Assembly: GCA_022650895.1 (NCBI GenBank)
Contig: JALCQC010000005.1
Span: forward strand, 58,037 to 122,036
Length of the DNA: 64,000 bases
Source of the DNA: Bifidobacteriaceae bacterium
GTDB lineage: Bacteria > Actinomycetota > Actinomycetes > Actinomycetales > Bifidobacteriaceae
Reading direction: 5' to 3'
The notes below the pieces were generated by a model that worked only from the letters and a program-made list of their open reading frames with translations, had not been told where the DNA came from and did no database searches. Shown here piece by piece: positions 25,210 to 35,388 of this stretch (positions are counted from its first letter, which is position 1; every line of letters starts with the position of its first letter). A program made the translations under genes and the position numbers.

Positions 25210-26187
25210 TCAGTCTTTCGGCTTCGGCACCCGGATCATGGCCTCCTGGCTCATGGCGGCGACGAGCTGGCCATCCTGGTACACCTTTGCCTGGCAGAGC
25301 GTGCGTCCATGTGCCGCGACGGGCGCATCCTGCACGTAGAGGTGCCAGCGGGTGACATCGATGTTGTGGTAGCACCACATCGAGTGGTCGATGGTGGCGA
25401 AGGAGATGCCCGGCGTGAGGAAGCTCAGGCCTGCGCGGCGAATGGCGGGTTCCATCATGATCTGATCGCAGCCGACGGCCAGAATCGCACGATGCATGGT
25501 CTGGTTCAGCGGCGGTATCGGACGTTCGGCTTCCTGCGAGGCGTCTTCCTGGGATCCTTCGGCGGCGTGCAGGGTCTCGTCTCTGTTGATCGCGCGCATC
25601 CACACGAGCTGATGGCCGGTGTGGTTCGTGGCGGACTCTTTGTCGGCCGCCATCATGACGGTGGGCGTCACGTGGCGGATATCAAAGGGTGACTCGCTGG
25701 CGTAGTAGTGCGCGAAATCGGATTTGTCCGCATAGGGTTCCATCAACTTCTGCGCGCTCGTCAGGGTTTCGGGGTCCGGCACATCGGTCGGCGCGTCCGT
25801 CGGGGCGGCATCGTGGAATTCAACGCCGTACTGTCCCTTTTCCTGGTAGCTGGCGATGGCGGTGAGGATTGCGCCCTTCGACTGTGTCGCGTTGATGCGG
25901 CGCGCCGAGAAGGAACGGCCGTCACGCAACGACTCCACGTCGAAAAGAACGTCCTGATGAATGTCTCCGGGGGCGATGAAGTATCCGTGTACAGAGTGGG
26001 GGACGCGGCTCTTGGGACCGGTGAGTGCTCCAGCCATCAGCGACTGCGCGATGACCTGCCCGCCGTAGACGCGGCCGGTGGGGAAGTAGAGGCTTTCTCC
26101 GGTGACGAATGTATGGCCGTTGCTTTCGGCCGGTTCACCCAAACTCAAAACCTTGATGAGATGCTCCAAGGGAGTTTCTGTGCTCAT
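25210..26187 (-). CDS. tesB: Acyl-CoA thioesterase II
   Basis: TesB is a cytoplasmic double-hotdog thioesterase that hydrolyses medium- to long-chain acyl-CoA. The 325-residue product has GRVYGGQVIAQSL near 38-50, the PHSVHGYFIAPGD region and the catalytic Asp in FATIDHSMWCYH. ATG 26187 is chosen for its ideal GGAGGCAGAC; longer frames lack support. The protein carries an acidic insertion (about residues 205-225) not needed for the fold. The gene stands alone. Confidence 0.9.
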   Translation of the reverse strand: MSTETPLEHLIKVLSLGEPAESNGHTFVTGESLYFPTGRVYGGQVIAQSLMAGALTGPKSRVPHSVHGYFIAPGDIHQDVLFDVESLRDGRSFSARRINATQSKGAILTAIASYQEKGQYGVEFHDAAPTDAPTDVPDPETLTSAQKLMEPYADKSDFAHYYASESPFDIRHVTPTVMMAADKESATNHTGHQLVWMRAINRDETLHAAEGSQEDASQEAERPIPPLNQTMHRAILAVGCDQIMMEPAIRRAGLSFLTPGISFATIDHSMWCYHNIDVTRWHLYVQDAPVAAHGRTLCQAKVYQDGQLVAAMSQEAMIRVPKPKD

Positions 26188-26435
26188 GTCTGCCTCCATC
26201 TCGTGGATCGTCGTCGAAACGCTCATTACAGAATAAATCACAGTCGGAAGAACGGCCGGTTAAGTGAAATGTCGGCGGCGTATGGCCATAAACAGGCAGA
26301 TTGGCGAGTGTGGCGGATCGGGGAACATGACGGATTCCCTGTGGCGCCGGTCAACGCAATGTCGGTATGTCGAGGGAAATGTGCCTGTGCCTGTGCTTAT
26401 GGCGGTGACTGTGCCGACGTCGTTGTGCTGCATAC

Positions 26436-27437
26436 TCAGAGCGTCGTGAAATATCCGATGATTTCCTCTGCCGTGCCATAGGAGGCCTGTGCTCCCTGAC
26501 TCAGTGTGGAATAGGCGGCGACGTAGGAGGCGAGGCGTGCGGAGTCGAGGAGTGTCTTGCCTGAGGAAAGGCCTGCGAGGACCGTTCCCATGAAGGAGTC
26601 TCCGGCACCGGTGGTGTCGGCCGCGGGCACGCTAATCGGATCGATGCGATGGAGGTGGCCGTGATCGATGACGACGGAACCGGCTTCTCCCAATGTCACG
26701 ATGGCGGCGTCGAAGCCCTTTGCAGCAAGGCGGCTGGCGATGTCTCTCCAGTCGACGTCGTTCCAGTTCACACTGTTCCGGTGGCCTTCGGAGGGAGTTT
26801 CGAAGTCGATGAGCTGCGCCATCTCGTGCTCGTTGACCAGCAGAACGTCCGTCGCCTCGACGAGTGCGGCAGGGAGTTCGGCGATGAAAGGAGAGTCGTT
26901 CAGCAACACCGTCCGCCCTGTGGCATGGGCGAGCTGGGCGGCATGCGTCACCGTCTCAAGAGGTGCCTCCAAACACAGACCCAGCGTCGCCGCTTCGGTG
27001 AGTGCGTCGGAGACAGAATCGATGTATTCGGGCGTCACCGTGGCATTGGACCCCGCAGAATAGACGATGGTGTTCTCTCCATTGCCATCCACGGTGATGA
27101 CGGTGGTGCCGCTCGGGCCTTCCGCATGGCGCACGTGGCTCACGTCCACCGAAGCGTCGGTGAGGTGAGAGAGCAGGAAATCGGCGTTCGAGTCCTGCCC
27201 CACCGCCCCGAAGAGCATGGACTGCGCCCCGAGCAGTGCCGCTGCCGCCGCCTGGTTCGCGGATTTTCCTCCGGGAAGGATCGTGAGCGGCCCGCCCGTC
27301 ACGGTTTCGCCGGGGCGGGGGAGCGTGGCGGTGGTGACGGTGTAATCGGCGTTCATGGAGCCGACCACAGCTACCGAACCGGTGAGATCCCTCAACTGGT
27401 GAAGATATGTGAGTTGTTCGGAGGTGAAGCGTGTCAT
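26436..27437 (-). CDS. rbsK: PfkB-family sugar kinase, probably ribokinase
   Basis: The 333-residue kinase phosphorylates a sugar, most likely D-ribose. It contains GSMNADYTV near 26-34, the GGKSANQAAAAA loop (56-67) typical of ribokinases, and the DTTGAGDSFMG anion hole with catalytic Asp near residue 285. The ATG at 27437 follows AAGAAGGCATTG. No ribose transporter is adjacent, so ribose supply would come from nucleosides or another uptake locus. Other PfkB kinases cannot be fully excluded. Confidence 0.85.
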   Translation of the reverse strand: MTRFTSEQLTYLHQLRDLTGSVAVVGSMNADYTVTTATLPRPGETVTGGPLTILPGGKSANQAAAAALLGAQSMLFGAVGQDSNADFLLSHLTDASVDVSHVRHAEGPSGTTVITVDGNGENTIVYSAGSNATVTPEYIDSVSDALTEAATLGLCLEAPLETVTHAAQLAHATGRTVLLNDSPFIAELPAALVEATDVLLVNEHEMAQLIDFETPSEGHRNSVNWNDVDWRDIASRLAAKGFDAAIVTLGEAGSVVIDHGHLHRIDPISVPAADTTGAGDSFMGTVLAGLSSGKTLLDSARLASYVAAYSTLSQGAQASYGTAEEIIGYFTTL

Positions 27438-27588
27438 CAATGCCTTCTTTGAATGAGGTTATAGGGGGGGAAGAGATCTGCCGGAGGATCGTCCTTGCCT
27501 TACAAGAAAGCCCCCTCCCGGACCAAAGGATTCTAAGAACTCAAAGGATTCAATGGATTCGGGAAGAGGCGAGGACGGGAGGAACGGA

Positions 27589-29268
27589 CTACTGCCGGGT
27601 GAGCTTCCTGTGCAGACGGTGGGGCTTGGAGGCCTCGTCGCCCAACCGGGCCACCTTGTTCTCCTGATAGGCGGCGAAGTTGCCTTCGAACCAGTACCAG
27701 TTCGCAGGATTCTCGTCGGTTCCCTCCCACGCGAGAATGTGGGTGGCGATGCGGTCAAGGAACCAGCGGTCGTGGGAGATCACCACGGCGCAGCCTGGGA
27801 ATTCGAGCAGGGCGTTTTCAAGGCTTTCCAAGGTTTCCACGTCGAGATCGTTCGTGGGCTCATCGAGCAGGAGCAGATTTCCACCCTGCTTGAGCGTCAA
27901 CGCCAGATTCAAGCGGTTGCGTTCGCCTCCGGAAAGGACTCCGGCGGGCTTCTGCTGGTCCGAACCCTTGAACCCGAAGCTCGCTACGTAAGCGCGAGTG
28001 GGAACTTCGATGCCGCCGACCTCGATGAAGTCGAGTCCGTCGGACACCACTTCCCACAGGGTCTTATCGGGATCGATGCCCTCACGGTTCTGGTCGACAT
28101 AGGAGATCTTGACGGTGTCGCCGATCTCCAAGTGGCCGGACGTGAGGGGTTCCAGACCCACGATCGTCTTGAAAAGCGTCGACTTTCCGACGCCGTTCGG
28201 GCCGATGACGCCCACGATGCCGTTGCGTGGCAGCGTGAAGCTGAGATCGTCGATGAGGACCCGGTCGCCGAAGGCCTTGTGGAGATGCTCCGCCTCCAGA
28301 ACCTTGGAACCCAGACGTGGCCCCGGCGGAATCTGAATTTCGGAGAAGTCGAGCTTCTTGGAGTTGCGTGCCTCGGCCTCCATCTGTTCGTAGCGTTCCA
28401 GACGCGCCTTGTTCTTTGCCTGACGGGCCTTGGGGGAGCTGCGGACCCAGTCGAGTTCGCTGTTGAGACGCTTGGAGAGCTTCGCGTCCTTCTGTCCCTG
28501 GATCTCCAGACGCTTGGCCTTGGTCTCCAGATACGTGGAATAGTTTCCCTTGTAGGGGTAAAGGTGGCCGCGGTCGACCTCGCAGATCCATTCCGCGACG
28601 TTGTCGAGGAAGTAGCGGTCGTGGGTGACGGCGAGGACGGCGCCCTTGTAGCTGTGCAGGAAGTTCTCGAGCCAGAGGATCGACTCCGCGTCCAGATGGT
28701 TGGTAGGCTCGTCGAGCAGAAGGAGATCGGGTGCCTCCAGCAGCAGCTTGCACAACGCCACGCGACGGCGCTCGCCGCCGGAGAGAACGGAAACCGGCGT
28801 ATCCGGGTCCGGACACTGCAGCGCATCCATTGCCTGCTGCAGCTGATTGTCGAGGTCCCAGGCGTTGGCGGCATCGATTTCGGTCTGCAGCTTGCCCATT
28901 TCCTCCATGAGCGCGTCGAAGTCGGCATCCGGGTTGCCCATCTCTTCGCCGATCTGGTTGAAGCGGTCCAGCTTCGACTTCAGACCTCCCACGGCCTGTT
29001 CGATGTTGCCCATCACGGTCTTGTCTTCGTCAAGCGGCGGTTCCTGCTGCAGGATGCCCACGGAGAAGCCCGGGGTCAGCTTCGCTTCGCCGTTCGACAC
29101 GGTGTCGAGGCCCGCCATGATCTTGAGCAGGGTGGACTTGCCCATGCCGTTGGGCCCCACCACACCGATCTTCGCGCCGGGCAGGAAGCTCAGGCTCACG
29201 TCGTCCAGGATCACGCGGTCGCCGAACGCCTTGCGCGCCTTGTACATTTGATAGATGAATTCAGCCAT
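27589..29268 (-). CDS. ettA: Energy-dependent translational throttle protein EttA (ABC-F)
   Basis: EttA is a soluble ABC-F ATPase that binds the ribosomal E site and gates the first elongation step according to the ATP/ADP ratio. The 559-residue product has two ABC domains: Walker A GPNGMGKST at 38-46 and GPNGVGKST in the second domain, two LSGGE signatures, and two DEPTN Walker B motifs. Between them is the arm/linker rich in Lys, Arg and Glu. The length and the start MAEFIYQMYKARK match the EttA subfamily rather than antibiotic-resistance ABC-F proteins. ATG 29268 follows AATAGGGATT. It is monocistronic. Confidence 0.95.
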   Translation of the reverse strand: MAEFIYQMYKARKAFGDRVILDDVSLSFLPGAKIGVVGPNGMGKSTLLKIMAGLDTVSNGEAKLTPGFSVGILQQEPPLDEDKTVMGNIEQAVGGLKSKLDRFNQIGEEMGNPDADFDALMEEMGKLQTEIDAANAWDLDNQLQQAMDALQCPDPDTPVSVLSGGERRRVALCKLLLEAPDLLLLDEPTNHLDAESILWLENFLHSYKGAVLAVTHDRYFLDNVAEWICEVDRGHLYPYKGNYSTYLETKAKRLEIQGQKDAKLSKRLNSELDWVRSSPKARQAKNKARLERYEQMEAEARNSKKLDFSEIQIPPGPRLGSKVLEAEHLHKAFGDRVLIDDLSFTLPRNGIVGVIGPNGVGKSTLFKTIVGLEPLTSGHLEIGDTVKISYVDQNREGIDPDKTLWEVVSDGLDFIEVGGIEVPTRAYVASFGFKGSDQQKPAGVLSGGERNRLNLALTLKQGGNLLLLDEPTNDLDVETLESLENALLEFPGCAVVISHDRWFLDRIATHILAWEGTDENPANWYWFEGNFAAYQENKVARLGDEASKPHRLHRKLTRQ

Positions 29269-29375
29269 AATCCCTATTGTGCCCGAGCACTCAGACCATT
29301 GGCGAGGTTGCGGCTCTCAGAGAGTTTTACAGGGCCACGAGATCTGCCGGTACCGGTTCGGGGTAGGGTGAACGC

Positions 29376-29588
29376 ATGAGGAAGAAGAAAAGGAAAAAGG
29401 GCATCACGATTCTGCGCGTGGTGGTGGCGGTTTTCCTCGTCGCCGTGGTTGCTGCCCTCATCTACGTTTTCGTCGCTTTTCGTGGAGTGGCGAACGACCT
29501 CAACGCTGCTTCCGGGGACATTGCTTCCCAGAATGCCGTGGCGCTGGTACGCGGCGCGGACGCGTCACGTGGGCGCGCGACACGGTAG
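29376..29588 (+). CDS. Small single-pass membrane protein
   Basis: The 70-residue product begins with a very basic stretch (MRKKKRKKG), then one clear transmembrane helix (about 12-35) and a short polar tail. ATG 29376 follows AGGGTGAACGC. I do not recognise it. It resembles the N-terminal anchor of larger envelope proteins, so it may be a genuine small membrane protein or a truncated remnant; the last 15 residues, rich in Arg and Ala, look less protein-like. It lies 83 nt upstream of the Na+/H+ antiporter gene in the same direction. Confidence 0.5.
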   Translation: MRKKKRKKGITILRVVVAVFLVAVVAALIYVFVAFRGVANDLNAASGDIASQNAVALVRGADASRGRATR

Positions 29589-29671
29589 ATCGTGACGTGG
29601 TGGATATGGTGCCCGTGAACGAACACGGTGATAATGGCAAAGAAACAAGAGAGTAGTGACAGGAGACTGCC

Positions 29672-31711
29672 ATGACACAGGTATTTTTCATTCTGGCCAT
29701 GCTGGCCGTGGTGGTGATAGGGAGCATCGTGCACCGTCATCTTCCCCGTGTGCCTCTACCCATCGTGCTCATCGCGCTGGGAATCCTCCTCGCCTTCTTC
29801 CCCATGTTCTGGAACTTCTCCTTCGACCCCAGCCTGTTCATCTTCGCTGTCATTTCGCCGCTGCTCTACCACGAGGCCAGTCACGCCTCCCGCTACTGGA
29901 TCGGACGCGGCGCCCGCAACATCGTCTCGTTGGCGATCCTCCTTGTGACCGTCACCGTCGTGGTGGTCGGTGTACTGATGCATGCGCTCTTCCCCTTCAT
30001 CCCGCTGGCGCTCGCGATGACCGTGTGCGCCATCGTCACCCCCACCGACGCCTCCGCAGTCGGGGCTCTGGTCCCCAAGAACGATGAGTTCAAGATCCCG
30101 CTGGTCATTCTCCAAAACGAGTCGCTTTTCAACGACGCCACGGGCATCGTGGCCTTCGAACTCTCCCTCGCCTTTTTCCTGACGGGAGAGTTTTCGGTGG
30201 AGGAGGCGGCCAACGACTTCCTTTTCTCTTTCGTGGGCGGACTGTTGCTGGGAGCGGTGCTGGGATTCGTGGTGCGCGGCTTGATGCACCTGCTGATGGA
30301 ATTTCATGACGACACCGCCTTCATCGTGGTGGTCGCCGAACTGGCCATTCCCTTCATCGTGTACTTCGTAGGAGAGGAAATCGGAGTATCGGGAATCCTC
30401 GCCGTGGTTGCGGCAGGGCTCGTTCAGGGAGCAGAGCTCGCCGACATCGGCCTCGCTTCCAGCCACATGCAGCTCGTGCGCCACAACGTGTGGGAAATCG
30501 TGGAAGGAGTCCTCGGGGGCATTGTTTTCGTACTGCTGGGCGTGAGCCTGCCCTCGGTGATCCAACAGATCGACGCCACCCATCACCATCTCGTCTGGAT
30601 TTTGGTACTGGCGGGTCTGGTGCTGTATCTCGCGAAATTCGGCATCAGACTGCTGTGGACCCGCTACTTCGTCTGGATGCACACGAAGAGCAAGCATCGT
30701 TGGCTCGACGCCCTCATGATGACCTTCAGCGGCGTGAGCGGAACCATCTCACTGTCGCTGGCACTGATGCTGCCGAAAACCGTTGACGGACAGCCCTTTG
30801 CCTATAGACCCATGCTGATCTTTCTGGCGAGTGTGGTGATTCTCATCAGCATCATCGCCCCGGTGTTCGTCCTGCCACGCATCGTCGGAGGACAGGAGGA
30901 GCAGGAGCGCCTCAAGCGCACACACCGCGACTGGACGCACCGCATGATCATCGAGGGAATCAAAGCGGTCAAAAACGACCCCGACCATCCCTCGGAATCA
31001 GGAATCGTCGTCTCCTCCCTCGCCGAACAGCTGGTGGACGGGAAACTGCGGCACCCGCGGCGTGAACGCGACATCCTCGCCAAGGCGCAGCACGCCGAGA
31101 AAACGGCGGTGACCGCGATGCACGAGCGAGGGGAGATCTCGGACAAGGACCTCGAGGAGTACCTGCATTTTCTCGATCTCACCAGATTCTCCTTCGACAA
31201 CAGCCTCTGGAAAAACATCCTCTTCCGTATCCGCTTCGGACTGCACACCCTGCGCCACACGGAGATGACGGAGGGGGAGAACATGCTGTACGTCTCGCCG
31301 CTCATCGCCGAACAAATCTACTGGCGGCGCGCCTTCGAACTGCGCGGTTCCGACATCTGCATTCCGGAGGCAGTGGGATACGAGGCAGCCATGACGGTCC
31401 TGAAATCCCTGATCAAGGAAGAGAAGGCCGAGTCAGGCCAGGCAGGCACCACCCGCAGAGAAGTGCATGCCGTCCGCCGCTTCTACAACGAGCGGCACCG
31501 CCGACTCACCCTGCCCGAACCCAAACGCGAGATCATCTACCAACTGTTCCTCAAGGCGTTCCACGCCGAGTACGAATTCTTCCAGAAGGCGCTCGCGGAG
31601 GGGAAGATTCCTCGCGATATTGCCGGGAAACTTCAGGAACGCGTCATCTACGACGAGATGGCCTACCTTCGCAACTATGAATCCATCACGGACCGGGTGA
31701 CGCCGGACTGA
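29672..31711 (+). CDS. CPA1-family Na+/H+ antiporter
   Basis: The 679-residue protein has about twelve membrane segments in residues 1-410 and a 265-residue cytoplasmic tail. The CPA1 (NhaP/NHE) motifs TPTDASAVGAL and NESLFNDATGIVAFE are present, the latter with the ion-binding Asn-Asp pair. Such proteins exchange sodium or potassium for protons across the cytoplasmic membrane. ATG 29672 follows GACAGGAGACTGCC. The long C-terminal domain is common in bacterial CPA1 proteins and probably regulatory. The gene appears to stand alone. Confidence 0.93.
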   Translation: MTQVFFILAMLAVVVIGSIVHRHLPRVPLPIVLIALGILLAFFPMFWNFSFDPSLFIFAVISPLLYHEASHASRYWIGRGARNIVSLAILLVTVTVVVVGVLMHALFPFIPLALAMTVCAIVTPTDASAVGALVPKNDEFKIPLVILQNESLFNDATGIVAFELSLAFFLTGEFSVEEAANDFLFSFVGGLLLGAVLGFVVRGLMHLLMEFHDDTAFIVVVAELAIPFIVYFVGEEIGVSGILAVVAAGLVQGAELADIGLASSHMQLVRHNVWEIVEGVLGGIVFVLLGVSLPSVIQQIDATHHHLVWILVLAGLVLYLAKFGIRLLWTRYFVWMHTKSKHRWLDALMMTFSGVSGTISLSLALMLPKTVDGQPFAYRPMLIFLASVVILISIIAPVFVLPRIVGGQEEQERLKRTHRDWTHRMIIEGIKAVKNDPDHPSESGIVVSSLAEQLVDGKLRHPRRERDILAKAQHAEKTAVTAMHERGEISDKDLEEYLHFLDLTRFSFDNSLWKNILFRIRFGLHTLRHTEMTEGENMLYVSPLIAEQIYWRRAFELRGSDICIPEAVGYEAAMTVLKSLIKEEKAESGQAGTTRREVHAVRRFYNERHRRLTLPEPKREIIYQLFLKAFHAEYEFFQKALAEGKIPRDIAGKLQERVIYDEMAYLRNYESITDRVTPD

Positions 31712-31829
31712 TCGTTCGTGTCGCCTTTTCTCCCGTATGCGCTTTAATGGAGAGATTGGTTTCGTTACATTGAGCACAGGGTTGTGTATACAAGAGAATT
31801 TGGGCATGTTGAACGTTTGAAAGGAAGTC

Positions 31830-33176
31830 ATGCAATTCCCGCATCGGGTGATGCCTCCTCCGTCGGAGTCCGCCTCGTGGCGCAAAAACATCAACCTTTT
31901 CCTCGCCAGCCAGTTTCTGACAGGAATCACGTCGATGGTGGTGCAGTATTCCATCATCTGGTACCTCACGCAGAAAACGAATTCCGCCACGGTGCTGAGC
32001 GTGGCCACTCTGCTGGGCATGCTCCCCATGGTCTTTCTGAGCCCTTTCATCGGTGGGTTCGTCGACCGGCTCAATAAAAAGATGCTGCTGATTGTCCCCG
32101 ATGTCGTGGCCGCCATCGCCGCTGTAGTGCTGTCAGCGGTGGGGACTGCCGCTGGTACGTTTCCGCTGTGGCTGGTTTTCGTGTCATTGCTGGTTCGTTC
32201 CATCGCACAGACTTTTCAGATGCCGACAATCCAGTCCATCATTCCTGCCATGGTTCCCCGCGAGGAGATCACCAAAGTCAATGGACAACTGGGAATGGTG
32301 CAGTCCGCTAATTTCATCGTCGCTCCCGCATTGGGTGCGTTCCTGTACACTTTCATTCCCATCAATTTCCTGCTACTGGCGGATGTCCTCGGTGCACTCG
32401 TCGGTGTGGGCATGCTGATGTTCATCTGGATTCCCGAAGCGGGTTCTAGGGTATTCGCGGCTGCAGGCATGAAGCAGCAGGCCGGAGAGAGCGTGAATCC
32501 AGTGAGTCCGGATTCCTCCGTGCAGGTGTTCGATGACGCAAAATTTGGCCTTCGAAAACTGCGCGAGAACAAAGGGATCTGGTACGTCACACTTATCGGA
32601 ACGCTGTTCACTCTCCTTTTCATGCCTGCCGTCAGTATGTATCCGCTGATGACCATGAGTTATTTCCATGGAACCGTGTTCCAAGCCGGTGTAGTGGAAG
32701 TCGTTTACTCCGTGGGAATGCTTATTGCCGGTGCGGTGATCGGAGCGTTCGGCAAGTGGAAGAATCGGATGCCTCTCATCCTGTTCTCCTTTTTTGGAGT
32801 TGGCATCGTGTATGGAATTTCGGGGCTATTGACCGGCGATCTTCGCGGTTTCGTCATCTTCGTCATTCTCAACACGATCGGGGGCTTCGTAGCGGCCTTT
32901 TTCAACATTCTCTACATGGCGGTGGTCCAGGAGTCATATCCTCCCGAAGAGCTCGGTCGCGTTATGAGCGTCATGAACTCCTTCATGAATGCCGCTGGTC
33001 CCGTCGGCCTCATCTTTGCTGGTCCCTTGGCGGATTCCATTGGTGTGGAGAAGCTTTTCCTCATCGCAGGAATCGGCGGGATCGCCTGCGGTTTCATGGC
33101 GTTGACAAGTTCACGAGTGCGCAATATCGATCGTGACCTCCATGCGCACCAGGAGCATCAGCAAACCGCGAAATGA
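31830..33176 (+). CDS. MFS transporter, MFS_3/macrolide-efflux-like
   Basis: The 448-residue protein has twelve predicted membrane segments and the arrangement of MFS_3 exporters (MefA/EntS-like): ASQFLTGITSMVVQYSIIWY near the N-terminus, GGFVDRLNKKMLL for the loop 2-3 motif, and a large central loop. It likely exports a small organic molecule or drug, cargo unknown. ATG 31830 is preceded by GAAAGGAAGTC; ATG 31851 is an alternative. A perfect palindrome downstream probably ends the transcript. Confidence 0.85.
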   Translation: MQFPHRVMPPPSESASWRKNINLFLASQFLTGITSMVVQYSIIWYLTQKTNSATVLSVATLLGMLPMVFLSPFIGGFVDRLNKKMLLIVPDVVAAIAAVVLSAVGTAAGTFPLWLVFVSLLVRSIAQTFQMPTIQSIIPAMVPREEITKVNGQLGMVQSANFIVAPALGAFLYTFIPINFLLLADVLGALVGVGMLMFIWIPEAGSRVFAAAGMKQQAGESVNPVSPDSSVQVFDDAKFGLRKLRENKGIWYVTLIGTLFTLLFMPAVSMYPLMTMSYFHGTVFQAGVVEVVYSVGMLIAGAVIGAFGKWKNRMPLILFSFFGVGIVYGISGLLTGDLRGFVIFVILNTIGGFVAAFFNILYMAVVQESYPPEELGRVMSVMNSFMNAAGPVGLIFAGPLADSIGVEKLFLIAGIGGIACGFMALTSSRVRNIDRDLHAHQEHQQTAK

Positions 33177-33220
33177 GGACAAGAACAAGAACGAGAACGA
33201 AACAACCGACTCGGTAAAGC

Positions 33221-33256
33221 AGAAGTCCCTCCCGCAAATTTGCGGGAGGGACTTCT
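33221..33256. terminator. Perfect 18 bp palindromic terminator
   Basis: AGAAGTCCCTCCCGCAAA and its exact reverse complement abut without a loop between the convergent MFS and pyruvate oxidase genes. T-runs are short (CTTCTTG), but the symmetrical position suggests it ends both transcripts. Confidence 0.75.
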
Positions 33257-33366
33257 TGATATCGGCACTCAACTGATCAACAGATATCCAGCTGACCTGT
33301 CGATTGGCGTCCGACTGCATCCACTTAATGTCCGACCATCATCAACCTTTGACTGGCTCAAATGGC

Positions 33367-35130
33367 TCAGAGCATATCGCCCTGCGCTCGCAGCAACTCG
33401 CCCAGCGAAGGCTGCTTTGCGGTGTCGATGCCGTAATGGGCTGCGTAGTCGTTCACTGTCTTCTCTCCGTAGAGAACGGGATCGAGTGGCATGAAGGCAG
33501 TGGCCACAGGATCGTCAGGCGTGATGATGGCATTGATGACGATGGGCTTCTTGTTTCCTTCCGCCTGAAGCTTGGCTACCTTTGCGAAAACCTCATCGGC
33601 TTCGTTGACGGAGCGGATGGTGAAACCGATGCCGCCCAAACCTTCCCCTACCTTTGCCCAGTCGGCTTCGGTGAGATCAACACCGTAGAGGTGCTGGCCG
33701 GTGTCCACCTGCTCCTTGTAGATGAACCCCAATCGATTATTCGTGAACACCACATTGACCACAGGAAGACCATAGCGAGCCTGGGTAATGATGTCGGGTG
33801 CGACCATGGAGAATCCGCCGTCGCCCGACAGGGACCAGACATGGGCACCCGGCTTTGCGTTCAAGGCACCGGCGATGCCAGCGGGGACACCGAATCCCAT
33901 TGTCGCGAAGAGCCCGGATATGGCGAAACGCTGGCGCGCGTTCATGGGCAAGCCACGGACACTCCACTCCGAAACGTTGCCGGTGTCGACCGCATAGAGA
34001 TCGTCCGGGCCAGCGATCTCGGCGATGTGCTTCGTGATTGTTTCAGCATGAAGGCCCTTGGAGTCGTCAAGAGCGAGTTCGTCAAGCCAAGCATCCCAAT
34101 TGCGCTTGTTCACGCGGTTCTGTTCCAGCCATTGGCTCGGTTCCGGTGAGAGGCCCTTCTTCATCAGGGCTTCGAGATAGGTCTTTGCATCGCCGATGAC
34201 GGCGTAGTCGACCGGCACTGTTTTACCGATGTCGTACGGATTGATGTTGACCTGCAGAATCTTGACGTTCTGCGGCCAAAAGCGCGCAAACGGGAATTCC
34301 GAACCGACGAAGAGGATGAGATCCGCATGCTGGAGTGCCTCGAAGGCGGGCTTTGTTCCCAAGCGTCCGAAGGTGCCGAGGGAGTTCTCGTGATCGGTCG
34401 AGATCACGCCGGTTGCCGGAACCGTCGTAATGACCGGTATGTGGAACTGCTCGGAGAAACGTTCGACGGTGTCGCGTGCGCCCAGCAGGCCGCGGCCCGC
34501 ATACAATACCGGATGTTTGGCGTTCTGGATCATGGAAATGCCATCGTTGACGGCATGTCCGTCGATAAGCTGTGTGAAGTTGTTCTCCCAGACTCGTGGA
34601 GTTTTGGAAGGTTCGTAGTCGATTTCTGCCTCGGTGAGATCCTCCGGAAGCACCACGACAGCGACTCCTGACTCGCGGTAGGCTGCGCGAATTGCCTGAT
34701 TGATGACATACGGGATCTGTTCCGCGGTGGTGACGGTGCGGTTGTAGACGCTGACGTCGGCGAACATGGGAACTTCGTCCATTTCCTGGAAGTAGTTCGT
34801 GTTGATGGTGGCGGTCGGTACCTGTCCGATGAGTGCCAAGACCGGGACATGGTCCATCTTCGCATCGTAGAGACCGTTGAAGAGATGGGTTGCGCCTGGC
34901 CCTGCCGATCCAAAAGCGACGCCGATCTTTCCGGTGTATTTCGCATCTGCCGAAGCGGCGATGGCACCGACCTCTTCATGCCGTACCTGAATGTATTTGA
35001 CTTTGTCTCTCTCGAGGTAGAGTCCCTCGACTGTGTGGTTGATCGAGCCGCCGGGGATTCCGTAGACATGGTCCACGCCCCATTCCTCAAGTACTTTGAC
35101 CAGAGCCTGGCCGGCAATCATCTTCGCCAT
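33367..35130 (-). CDS. spxB: Pyruvate oxidase (TPP/FAD-dependent)
   Basis: The 587-residue enzyme converts pyruvate, phosphate and O2 to acetyl phosphate, CO2 and H2O2. It has the TPP-enzyme N-terminal domain with catalytic Glu53 in RHEEVGAIAASADAK, the FAD-binding middle domain, and the TPP motif GDGGFSMVAPDI followed about 25 residues later by NNRLGFI. Throughout it resembles lactobacillar and streptococcal pyruvate oxidases more than acetolactate synthase. ATG 35130 has a strong AGGAGGAAAG. An acetyl-phosphate-yielding oxidase would add ATP to a fermenter exposed to oxygen, with peroxide as by-product. No catalase is visible here. Confidence 0.9.
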   Translation of the reverse strand: MAKMIAGQALVKVLEEWGVDHVYGIPGGSINHTVEGLYLERDKVKYIQVRHEEVGAIAASADAKYTGKIGVAFGSAGPGATHLFNGLYDAKMDHVPVLALIGQVPTATINTNYFQEMDEVPMFADVSVYNRTVTTAEQIPYVINQAIRAAYRESGVAVVVLPEDLTEAEIDYEPSKTPRVWENNFTQLIDGHAVNDGISMIQNAKHPVLYAGRGLLGARDTVERFSEQFHIPVITTVPATGVISTDHENSLGTFGRLGTKPAFEALQHADLILFVGSEFPFARFWPQNVKILQVNINPYDIGKTVPVDYAVIGDAKTYLEALMKKGLSPEPSQWLEQNRVNKRNWDAWLDELALDDSKGLHAETITKHIAEIAGPDDLYAVDTGNVSEWSVRGLPMNARQRFAISGLFATMGFGVPAGIAGALNAKPGAHVWSLSGDGGFSMVAPDIITQARYGLPVVNVVFTNNRLGFIYKEQVDTGQHLYGVDLTEADWAKVGEGLGGIGFTIRSVNEADEVFAKVAKLQAEGNKKPIVINAIITPDDPVATAFMPLDPVLYGEKTVNDYAAHYGIDTAKQPSLGELLRAQGDML

Positions 35131-35388
35131 CTTTCCTCCTTGAAATCCGGCGGTTGCTCGGGGCTGGCATTGTTGCCACAGTGCCCACTTGTTTGGGAGC
35201 AACCTCTAACTGTTCGTACTCACATCATTTCGCCCAGCTCGTTTTTTGGCAAGGGGTAGAGGAACTTCATCTGAGCGAGTAATTGTCATTGGTTCTCCGC
35301 CGCATATGGTTCGAGTGGAATCGCCGGCTGCAGCGTTAGGAGAACTGCGATGTTAGGAGAACCGTGAACCGCTGTTGTTTTCTGAAGC

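Noticed and set aside
27553..29379. A 608-codon plus-strand open frame
   Set aside because: It is antisense to ettA, which has two complete ABC domains.
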